From positions 1-29,596 of IMG/VR virus record IMGVR_UViG_3300025141_000517: a stretch of DNA of 29,596 nucleotides; one strand, given 5' to 3'. Below the pieces are notes generated by a model. The model was not told the origin of the DNA. It worked only from the letters and a program-made list of their open reading frames with translations, and made no database searches. The DNA is from a virus. Numbering within the stretch: position 1 is the first letter of the stretch; the number at the start of each line of letters is the position of its first letter. Below are positions 5,869 to 12,709 of the stretch, in pieces. The position numbers were made by a program, and so were the translations under genes.

Positions 5869-7122
5869 ATGGAAAACTCTGTAGAATTACGTCAAGAACG
5901 TGCTGGTTTAATTCAAGAAGCTAATGTTATGTTAGAGGCTTGTAAAACTGAGGCTCGTGACTTTACTGAAGATGAACAATCTTCTTACGATAAGAAAATG
6001 AATCTTATCGATAAATTAAAAAAAGACATCGAAACGGTTGAACGCCAAGAGTCTTTAAATGCGGAAATCGCAACAAAAACCCCTAAAGTAGAAATTATGG
6101 AAAACAAAGATAAGTCATCTGAAGTAAGAGGCTATTCATTATTCAAAGCCTTATCAGGTTTTATGAACAACACACTAGATGGTGTTGAAAAAGAATTACA
6201 CGATGAAGCTGTAGCAGAAGCTAGAGCAGCTGGTCGTACAATCAACGGATTAGGTATTCCTTCTCGTTTATTAGAGCAACGTGCCGCAGAAGTAACACAA
6301 ACTGCTTCAGGTATTGCTCCAACAGTAGTAATGGGCTACCAAGAGGCTTTACGTGAGGCTTCTGTATTCAATCAAGTAGGTGCAAATATCCTTACTGGAC
6401 TTTCTGCTAACACTCGTTTACCAATTACAGGGAAACAATCTGTAGCTTGGGCTGATGAAGTTGCTTCTGCTGCCGAAGGTGGAGAGAACTTCGGTAAGTT
6501 AGATTTATCTCCAGTTAGATTATCTTCTTATGTTGATATTTCTAAGCAACTTTTATTGCAAAACGGAATGGGCGCACAACAAGCAATCGTAGCTGATTTA
6601 GGTCGTGCTGCTGGTGCAAAGATTGATGCTGCTATGTTTGCTGCTTCAGGTACCGATGGTGGTGGAGCTATTGCTGCTGCTTCAGGTGTAGGAACAATTA
6701 CTGAAGCTGCTTACTCTGCAAACGCTTCTATTATGAGCGATTTTGTTAATGCTGAATCTGAATTAGCAGTTAATGAAGGTTTACAAGGAAGTTTAGCTTA
6801 TGTAGCTAACCCTGTACTTATGAAAGACTTGAAGCAATCAGCTCAAGTAGCAGCAGTATCAGCTGGTGTACAAGGAAACTTAGTAAACGGATACCCAACT
6901 TACTACACTAACGGTTGTACAAAATCAGCTGGTGTATCAGGTGATTTCTTGTTTGGCGATTTCTCTAAGTTATACATTGGATTATTTGGTGGTTTAGATA
7001 TTACTGTAGACCCTTACAGTAGAGCTGTCAACGGAGAGGTTAGATTAATCGTAAACCAATACATTGATTGGGGTGTAACTCACGGGGCTTCATTCGTTAA
7101 AGCAACTTCTTTAACAGCGTAA
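5869..7122 (+). CDS. Major capsid protein (HK97 fold)
   Basis: 417 residues forming the icosahedral shell. Residues 1-70 are highly charged and helical (coiled coil), matching the delta/scaffolding domain of HK97-type capsids; the protease next door probably cleaves around residues 75-105, before the mature domain. The mature part carries GIPSRLLEQRAAEVTQTASGI, SKQLLLQNGMGAQQ and a C-terminal DWGVTHGASF, typical of the fold. Codon use is noticeably cleaner than elsewhere (GCT, GGT, TTA repeated), consistent with high expression. A strong hairpin terminator follows at 7140-7166. Confidence 0.94.
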   Translation: MENSVELRQERAGLIQEANVMLEACKTEARDFTEDEQSSYDKKMNLIDKLKKDIETVERQESLNAEIATKTPKVEIMENKDKSSEVRGYSLFKALSGFMNNTLDGVEKELHDEAVAEARAAGRTINGLGIPSRLLEQRAAEVTQTASGIAPTVVMGYQEALREASVFNQVGANILTGLSANTRLPITGKQSVAWADEVASAAEGGENFGKLDLSPVRLSSYVDISKQLLLQNGMGAQQAIVADLGRAAGAKIDAAMFAASGTDGGGAIAAASGVGTITEAAYSANASIMSDFVNAESELAVNEGLQGSLAYVANPVLMKDLKQSAQVAAVSAGVQGNLVNGYPTYYTNGCTKSAGVSGDFLFGDFSKLYIGLFGGLDITVDPYSRAVNGEVRLIVNQYIDWGVTHGASFVKATSLTA

Positions 7123-7139
7123 TAATTACTTAATATATC

Positions 7140-7166
7140 GGAAGGCTCTTCGGGGCTTTCCTTTTA
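7140..7166 (+). terminator. Terminator with UUCG loop after the capsid gene
   Basis: GGAAGGCTC pairs with GGGCTTTCC (two G-U pairs) around a TTCG tetraloop closed by C-G, an exceptionally stable cap, followed by CTTTTATT. The U run is short, so it probably attenuates rather than stops transcription, leaving the capsid as the most abundant message while tail genes downstream are still read. No promoter consensus is seen between it and the next gene at 7189. Confidence 0.75.
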
Positions 7167-7188
7167 TTACTCTTTTATAACTCAATAT

Positions 7189-7785
7189 ATGTATCTTAAC
7201 CCGAACACAAACATACAAGGCGATTTAGTTTTAGTCGATAACCCATCTACTAAGGTAGTATCGGTTGCTGATATTAAACGTCACCTTAGAATTGACACCT
7301 CGGATGAAGATGATTTATTAGGGGTGTATATAGATGCTGCAACAGAGATGGCTGAACACTTTTGTAATCGCCACTTTATTACACACGAATATAGTTTATA
7401 CTTTAATAGTGTGACAAGTGTAGCTTCTTTAATTTACCCTGATTGTGTTTTAAAGACTCAAGGCTCAAATAATCCTATACATTGGATTGATTCGGCTGGA
7501 GTTGAGCAAGAGTCAGCGGATGCGTATATAGACGCTTATTCTAACCCATCTATAGTTTATTTGAATAGTGACTTTACGAGTCCTACATTAAAAGACGATT
7601 TAGCTAATTCATTTTGGTTTGAATTTAAGACAGGGTTTGGAGATGCAGATACAGATGTACCTGAAGCTATTAAGCAAGCGATTAAATTAATTGTAAGCGA
7701 TATGTACTATTTCAGAGAGGATAGGAAGCGAAGATTTCCAATGGCTTCTGAGATATTACTTCAACCTTATAAATGTTATCACTAG
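7189..7785 (+). CDS. Head-tail connector, gp6-like adaptor
   Basis: 198 residues. The N-terminal half has the gp6-type connector signature VADIKRHLRIDTSDEDDLLGVYIDAA followed by EMAEHFCNRHF, and the C-terminal part has the helix PEAIKQAIKLIVSDMYYFRED. Such proteins form the ring beneath the portal that starts the neck. The middle (about 75-150) is a beta-rich insertion, so the protein is longer than the roughly 100-residue HK97 gp6. It abuts the next gene directly. Its place, right after the capsid, is the usual one. Confidence 0.83.
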   Translation: MYLNPNTNIQGDLVLVDNPSTKVVSVADIKRHLRIDTSDEDDLLGVYIDAATEMAEHFCNRHFITHEYSLYFNSVTSVASLIYPDCVLKTQGSNNPIHWIDSAGVEQESADAYIDAYSNPSIVYLNSDFTSPTLKDDLANSFWFEFKTGFGDADTDVPEAIKQAIKLIVSDMYYFREDRKRRFPMASEILLQPYKCYH

Positions 7786-8160
7786 ATGGCTTTCATAAGT
7801 AAAATACAAGCTGGTGAGTTTAACAAACGCATCATCCTTAAATCAAAAACAGCATCTCAAGATGCTTTTGGTGGTATTACAAGTACTTACTCCACTCAGA
7901 CAACTGTATGGGCTAATAAGAACGTAAAGTCGCTTAGAGATGTTAAGGAGAAGTTTGAGGGTAACGAGTTGCAATCTTATTCGAGATTTATTTATACGAT
8001 TAGATACTCTTCAGAAACAAAGACTATGAAGTCTGATTGGATTATAGAGGAAGTAGATTCGGGAAACAAGTTTGATATACTAGGATTCGTTGTAGACCCT
8101 AGGAAAGAGTTTATTGAGGTTTTTGTAAAGCAAGATTTACCAACCGATTCACCTGTATAA
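7786..8160 (+). CDS. Head closure / head-tail joining protein
   Basis: 124 residues, beta-rich, with the pattern of the Phage_H_T_join (SPP1 gp16-like) family: AGEFNKRIILKSKT near the N-terminus, an acidic/aromatic middle (DAFGGITSTY...TVWANKNVKSLRD), FIYTIRYS, and a C-terminal segment with NKFDILGFVVDPRKEFIEVFVKQ split over two strands. It would plug or close the head after packaging and receive the tail. It starts immediately after the stop codon of the connector gene. Confidence 0.8.
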   Translation: MAFISKIQAGEFNKRIILKSKTASQDAFGGITSTYSTQTTVWANKNVKSLRDVKEKFEGNELQSYSRFIYTIRYSSETKTMKSDWIIEEVDSGNKFDILGFVVDPRKEFIEVFVKQDLPTDSPV

Positions 8161-8172
8161 AAAACTTTAATT

Positions 8173-8718
8173 ATGCCAAAATCTAATCCTAACAGAATAA
8201 AGGTAGAAGGCTTAAATGAAGTTAAACGTGCTTTAAAGAAGCTAGGTTATTCGGCAAAAGAGTCAAGGTCGTTAGTTAATAAATCTCTAAGACCAGCAGC
8301 CCAGAAGGCTAAAAAGGCTTTAAAAGGTAAATATAAGTACAGAACAAAGAATAAAGTACCAGGTCAAAGATATGATGCTTCGACTAAAACTAAAATAGTA
8401 GGGAAATCAATAGCAGACTCGATTGGTTTAAAGACAGCTAAAAAGTCTAAATTCCCAAGTATATATGTAGGTACTATAACAAAAAGACTTAATCCTACTT
8501 GGGTTAAAGGGAAGCAAAGTAAAAACCTTCCAGCAATGTTAATTGAGGGAACTAAAGAGAGGTTTCACAAAAGCGGAAAGTCAGTAGGTAGAATAAGACC
8601 TATGCACGATTTCCCAAAAGAGGTTGTAGAACAAAAAGGTTCTGATATAGCAAAAACAGCACAAAGAGATGTGATGAAGATGCTAGACAAAATGATTAAA
8701 CAAGCTGGATTTAAGTAA
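8173..8718 (+). CDS. Neck/tail completion protein, HK97 gp10-like
   Basis: 181 residues, strongly basic. The N-terminus has GLNEVKRALKKLGYSAKES then a helix (LRPAAQKAKKALKGK), as in the HK97 gp10 family of neck proteins, followed by a beta region with a repeated GTITKRLNPTWV / PAMLIEGTKERFHK pattern and a helical tail. The gene is one of the usual four between capsid and tail tube. It is 12 nt after the closure gene and 3 nt before the next gene. Confidence 0.8.
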   Translation: MPKSNPNRIKVEGLNEVKRALKKLGYSAKESRSLVNKSLRPAAQKAKKALKGKYKYRTKNKVPGQRYDASTKTKIVGKSIADSIGLKTAKKSKFPSIYVGTITKRLNPTWVKGKQSKNLPAMLIEGTKERFHKSGKSVGRIRPMHDFPKEVVEQKGSDIAKTAQRDVMKMLDKMIKQAGFK

Positions 8719-8721
8719 GAT

Positions 8722-9132
8722 ATGTTCGCAGTAATAGGAAAGGAAATAGTAACTAAGTTAGAAGGCACAACAGCTTTTACAACCGCTAACGGAAGAGATA
8801 AGGTATTTCCTGTTATTATACCTCAAGGGGTGTTATATCCAGCAACTACATTCGAGATAATGAATGTAAGTAATTTTATTTCAAAAGGTAACTCATTAAA
8901 TTCTTGCGATGTTTCGATAAGACTAGCTTGTTTCTCTGATGACTACCTAACAACATACAATCAAGCTAAAGCTGCTGTAGACGCTTTAGATTTGTTTGAG
9001 GTGACTTACACCGAAGATGGCATATCTTATACTGCAAAGTTTAGGTTTGAAACCTTAGACGATGAATATTTTAAGGGTGCTGAAAAGTTCTACAAAAACA
9101 TAATTTTTAACTGTCTAATAATTAAAAACTAA
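8722..9132 (+). CDS. Tail terminator / completion protein (DUF3168-like)
   Basis: 136 residues. Order and pattern (VIGKEIVTKLEGTTAFT, VFPVIIPQGVLYPATTFEI, SCDVSIRLACFSDDY followed by a helix AKAAVDALDLF, and a closing strand KNIIFNCLI) match the alpha/beta fold of DUF3168-type tail terminators, which cap the tail tube and bind the neck. It sits immediately before the tail tube gene, the standard place. Sequence similarity is by pattern only, so the family name is moderately sure. Confidence 0.75.
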   Translation: MFAVIGKEIVTKLEGTTAFTTANGRDKVFPVIIPQGVLYPATTFEIMNVSNFISKGNSLNSCDVSIRLACFSDDYLTTYNQAKAAVDALDLFEVTYTEDGISYTAKFRFETLDDEYFKGAEKFYKNIIFNCLIIKN

Positions 9133-9137
9133 ATAAA

Positions 9138-9542
9138 ATGGCAATTCAAAACGCAACAGGAGTAGTTTTATCTTTAGCTGGTACAGCTATAGCTCATTGT
9201 ACATCTGCTTCTTTATCAATAAGTAGAGATTTAAGAGATTCAACAACAAAATCAAGCGGTGGTTGGTCAGAATCACTTGGAGGATTAATGTCTTGGGAAA
9301 TGAGTGGTGACGCTTTTGTAGATATAACTGAAGGCGATGCAATAGATAGTATAGCATCATTAATTACAGGTGCAGCAATAGAATGTACTTTTGTATTAGA
9401 TGATGCAGATTCATCAACTCCAGCCCCAGTTACATATACAGGCGATGCTTTTATTACAAGTATATCTATGGATGCTGGAGTTGAGGAAAATTCAACTTGG
9501 TCTATTTCATTAACAGGAACAGCTGATTTAGGTGTATCGTAA
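9138..9542 (+). CDS. Major tail tube protein
   Basis: 134 residues, Ser/Thr/Ala-rich and nearly all beta, typical of siphophage tube subunits of the TP901-1/Phage_tail_2 kind. Landmarks are GVVLSLAGTAIAHCTSASLSIS at the start (split strands), a SGGWSESLGGLMSWEMSGDAFVD centre, and GDAFITSISMDAGVEENSTWSISLTG at the end (three strands). It lies between the tail terminator and the frameshifted chaperone pair, exactly where the tube gene is expected. The gene ends TAATAA. Confidence 0.87.
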   Translation: MAIQNATGVVLSLAGTAIAHCTSASLSISRDLRDSTTKSSGGWSESLGGLMSWEMSGDAFVDITEGDAIDSIASLITGAAIECTFVLDDADSSTPAPVTYTGDAFITSISMDAGVEENSTWSISLTGTADLGVS

Positions 9543-9567
9543 TAATTATTAATAAAAGGTAGAAAAT

Positions 9568-9867
9568 ATGAAAAAGGTAGAGTTAGGTGGTAAAAACCGA
9601 CCAATTAGGTTTAGTTATTTATGTTTAAAGGAGATTTGCGGAAAGTGTAAATTAAAGCTAAACCAATTAAACTTACTAGGTACGGAGATAGACCACATAG
9701 GGATTATAGCTTATTACGGTTTAAAATACGGGGCTAAAAGTATTGGTGAGAAGTTTAATTATAAAATATCTGACATTGAAGAGTGGATAGATAATGAAGA
9801 TTTCTCTAAGATAAACGAAATATTTGAAGCGTTCCAATTAGACCAACCTCAAGACGAGGGAAAGTAG
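9568..9867 (+). CDS. Tail assembly chaperone, short form (gpG-like)
   Basis: 99 residues, KKVELGGKNRPIRFSY at the start and an acidic, helical end (DIEEWIDNEDFSKINEIFEAF). In siphophages the gene between tube and tape measure encodes a chaperone that coats the tape measure during assembly. The last two codons are GGA AAG before TAG and contain a lambda-type slippery site (9858-9864), so a fraction of ribosomes shift back one base and make the longer form. Sequence similarity to lambda gpG is not visible; the call rests on position, size and the slippery site. Confidence 0.8.
   Translation: MKKVELGGKNRPIRFSYLCLKEICGKCKLKLNQLNLLGTEIDHIGIIAYYGLKYGAKSIGEKFNYKISDIEEWIDNEDFSKINEIFEAFQLDQPQDEGK
9858..9864 (+). 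promoter_or_regulatory. -1 programmed ribosomal frameshift site G GGA AAG
   Basis: In the gene 9568-9867 the heptamer is phased G GGA AAG, directly before TAG. This is the X XXY YYZ form and the same heptamer as used by lambda G/GT. After a -1 slip the codons become GGG AAA and the frame stays open to 10235. No convincing downstream pseudoknot was found by eye. Confidence 0.85.
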
Positions 9868-10235
9868 TAAAGGGTGAGGAAATTGATGACGATGGCGAGG
9901 ATATTGATTGGGATAAACTCGAAGAGATAGGTTTAGGAATGATGGGGTTATCGTATGAAGGATTATATGAATTGACCCCTCGTTCTTTTAACAATAAGAT
10001 AAAAGGATTCTCTGAGCATCACACTAAATCAAATCAAGATTCTTGGGAGCGAACAAGAACAATTATGCTTGCTTGCTTAATGCCTCACTCTAAAAAGAAA
10101 CTAAGACCTACTGATGTACTACCTTTTCCTTGGGATAATCAAAGGGCTAAAAAGAATATTAGAATAGCTACCCCTGAAGAAATAAAAAGGGACGTAGCTA
10201 GGCATAAGAAAATACTACTCAAAAAACAAAAGTAA
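9864..10235 (+). CDS. Frameshift extension of the tail chaperone (gpGT T-domain)
   Basis: Reading resumes in the -1 frame at 9864 and gives 123 residues, making a 222-residue fusion with the gene at 9568. The extension begins VVKGEEIDDDGEDIDW, an acidic linker, then EGLYELTPRSFNNKIKGF, LACLMPHSKKKLRPTDVLPFPWD and a basic end. The T-domain of such fusions recruits the tape measure. An ATG at 9939 exists in this frame, but the open frame reaches back exactly to the slippery site, so fusion is the more natural reading. Its stop overlaps the ATG of the tape measure (TAATG). Confidence 0.82.
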   Translation, partial: VVKGEEIDDDGEDIDWDKLEEIGLGMMGLSYEGLYELTPRSFNNKIKGFSEHHTKSNQDSWERTRTIMLACLMPHSKKKLRPTDVLPFPWDNQRAKKNIRIATPEEIKRDVARHKKILLKKQK

Positions 10236-12703
10236 TGGGTTCGATTAAAACCATCTCGATAATTGTAGCAGCCAATATTAAGGGGCTAGAAGTTGGATTA
10301 GGTAAAGCTAATAAATCGTTAGCTAAATTCGCTTCAGGAGCAGCTCGTATGGGTTCGCTATTATCGTTTGGTGTTACAGCACCTTTAACTGCTTTAGGTA
10401 AATCAGCCTTTGATACCTTCTCTAAGTTTGAGAATGGTATGATGAAGGTTAATACGGTTACTGGGGCTACGGTAGGCGAGTTTAAAATGCTTACAGACGA
10501 AGCTAAACGACTCGGTGCGACTACACAATTTACAGCCATACAAGTCGCTGACCTTCAATTAGTATTAGGTCGTAAAGGTTTCGACCCTACTGCTATTAAA
10601 AATATGGAGAAATCTATATTAGACTTAGCCTTAGCAACGGGAGAAGATTTATCTCTTGCAGCCGAAACTGTATCAGCGTCAATAAATGCTTTCGGTTTAG
10701 AGTCAGACCAAGCAGCTAGAGTTTCAAACACTTTAGCTTCCGCAGCCGCCAATTCATCAATTCAACTTAGTACATTCTCTACCGCCTTCGGACACGCTGG
10801 GGCTTCAGCAAACGCTGTAGGTGTAGATTTAGAAGAACTCTCAGCAATGATGGGTATTCTAATGGATAATGGTATTAAAGCATCAAAGGCTGGTACGGGG
10901 CTTAGAACAGCTTTCTCTAAATTAAATGAAGAGGGAATACCTTTTTCTCTAACTTTAGAAAAATTAGCTTCAGGTCAAATGACCTTAAATCAAGCTACAA
11001 AATTAGTTGGTAGAACGGGAGCTAACCAATTACTTATACTTGCTAATAATAAAGATAAGGTAAAAGAATTAACTAAAGAGTACCAAACAAATACAGGTAG
11101 ACTGAGAGAAATGGCTGATATGATGAGCCGAACTACTCACGCTAGAGTGAAGAAAATGCAATCTGCTATCGAATCTATGAAGATAGAGATGGGTGCTTTA
11201 ATTTCTGATGCTATAACACCTATTATAGCAAAGGTAACTGATTTAGCTAGTGGATTTTCTAATTTAGATGAAGGTACTAAAAAATTAATATTAAAAGTAG
11301 GTGGATTCCTTACGGTATTAGGTCCATTATTATTATCTTTTGGAGCTATAGTATCGTTATTAAACCCTTTTACTGTGGGGTTATTAGCATTGGGAGGTGC
11401 ATTTGTAGCTTTAAATTCAACAGGTTCTAAACAACTTACTTTCTTAGAGAAAGAAAAATCAGAACTAAACGCTTTAGTTGGTGTATTAAAAACTACTGGT
11501 GATGGAACTGAAAAAAGAAAAAGATTAATTGGGGAAATTAATGAAAAATATCCAACATTTTTAGAGAATTTAGACCAAGAAAAAATAACCAACGACCAAC
11601 TTACAACAGCACTTGATTCTGCTAATAAAGAATATATTAAAAAAATAGAATTAAAAGCTAGAGAAGTAGAATTAACTAATGCAGTTAATAAAAAGTTAAA
11701 AACTCAACGAGATTTAGAGTCTAAAGAGAAAAAAGGATTATTAGAATTAAACGACCTTAGAGAAAAACAAGGAATAGGTTATGTGACAAACATAAGTGTA
11801 TTAGATAATTTAAGTGGAATTTTAGGTGGAGCGATTGTAAGGAGTAGTTCTGAAGCTGGTAAATCTATGGGTGCTGCCTTTGTAGAGTTAGCTAATGGGT
11901 CTATTATTTCAGAAAGATTATTTAATAAACTATCAACTTTAAAAGGAGAATTAAGTAAATCTAATTCAGAATTTGAAGATGCGTCTAAAGTTGTAAATGA
12001 TTACGCTAGTGAAATAACTGAGTTGGGAATAGCTCTTGATGGAGGAGTAACTTCAACAAGCACATCAACTAACGGTGGAGTTGATGGAGGTACTACAGGT
12101 ACTAATGATGACTCAACAAGTACTTTATTCTCTTGGATGGAGGGTGATAATTTAGCTAATTACGTTAGAGATTACGCAGCTGCTATGACCCAAATGGAAG
12201 CTGACACCCAAAGGTTAAAGAATAGTGTAAAAGAAATGGGGCTTGCTATGGCACAACAATTCGCTGGGTCTGTTGCTAATATTATAGTTAGTGGAGGTAA
12301 TTTATTACAAGGTTTAGGTCAGATATTTAAAGACTTAGCAAAACAAATAATGGCGATGGTAATTAAAGCAGCATTATTAGCAGCAATTTTAAGTCTTACA
12401 GGTTTAGGACCTACAGCTCAAGCAGCTGGTGGAATATTTAAAGGTGGAACGGGGTTCAAAGATATACTAGGTGGAATGATGGGTGGAGCTTTCGCAAGCG
12501 GAGGTAATCCACCTGTAGGTAAAGTTAGTTTAGTAGGGGAACAAGGTCCTGAATTATTCGTTCCAAACTCAAGCGGAACGATTATACCTAACCACGCTTT
12601 AAGCGGAGGTAGCTCCAACACGGTTATACCTGATGTAAGGATAACGGGTGATGACTTATTGATTGTATTCGATAGAGCAAATCGTAGAAAAAATAGAAGG
12701 TAG
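10235..12703 (+). CDS. Tail tape measure protein
   Basis: 822 residues; sets tail length and is ejected with the DNA. The first 300 residues match the TP901-type tape measure core (FENGMMKVNTVTGATVGEF, LAAETVSASINAFGL, SAMMGILMDNGIKASKAGTGLR, split by linkers). A hydrophobic region follows at about 350-395 (VGGFLTVLGPLLLSFGAIVS) and another near 705-730, with coiled-coil stretches between. The C-terminus carries the common closing motif VGEQGPELFVPNSSGTIIPN at about 767-786. Using the usual 1.5 angstrom per residue rule, the tail would be roughly 120 nm. Confidence 0.93.
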   Translation: MGSIKTISIIVAANIKGLEVGLGKANKSLAKFASGAARMGSLLSFGVTAPLTALGKSAFDTFSKFENGMMKVNTVTGATVGEFKMLTDEAKRLGATTQFTAIQVADLQLVLGRKGFDPTAIKNMEKSILDLALATGEDLSLAAETVSASINAFGLESDQAARVSNTLASAAANSSIQLSTFSTAFGHAGASANAVGVDLEELSAMMGILMDNGIKASKAGTGLRTAFSKLNEEGIPFSLTLEKLASGQMTLNQATKLVGRTGANQLLILANNKDKVKELTKEYQTNTGRLREMADMMSRTTHARVKKMQSAIESMKIEMGALISDAITPIIAKVTDLASGFSNLDEGTKKLILKVGGFLTVLGPLLLSFGAIVSLLNPFTVGLLALGGAFVALNSTGSKQLTFLEKEKSELNALVGVLKTTGDGTEKRKRLIGEINEKYPTFLENLDQEKITNDQLTTALDSANKEYIKKIELKAREVELTNAVNKKLKTQRDLESKEKKGLLELNDLREKQGIGYVTNISVLDNLSGILGGAIVRSSSEAGKSMGAAFVELANGSIISERLFNKLSTLKGELSKSNSEFEDASKVVNDYASEITELGIALDGGVTSTSTSTNGGVDGGTTGTNDDSTSTLFSWMEGDNLANYVRDYAAAMTQMEADTQRLKNSVKEMGLAMAQQFAGSVANIIVSGGNLLQGLGQIFKDLAKQIMAMVIKAALLAAILSLTGLGPTAQAAGGIFKGGTGFKDILGGMMGGAFASGGNPPVGKVSLVGEQGPELFVPNSSGTIIPNHALSGGSSNTVIPDVRITGDDLLIVFDRANRRKNRR

Positions 12704-12709
12704 ATATAG

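Noticed and set aside
9194-9604. Long minus-strand frames inside the tail tube, tape measure and other late genes
   Set aside because: They are opposite clear structural genes, have biased composition (Ser/Pro-rich) and no leader or context.
9939-10235. Independent gene starting at ATG 9939
   Set aside because: The open frame reaches back exactly to the slippery site, matching the known chaperone frameshift arrangement.
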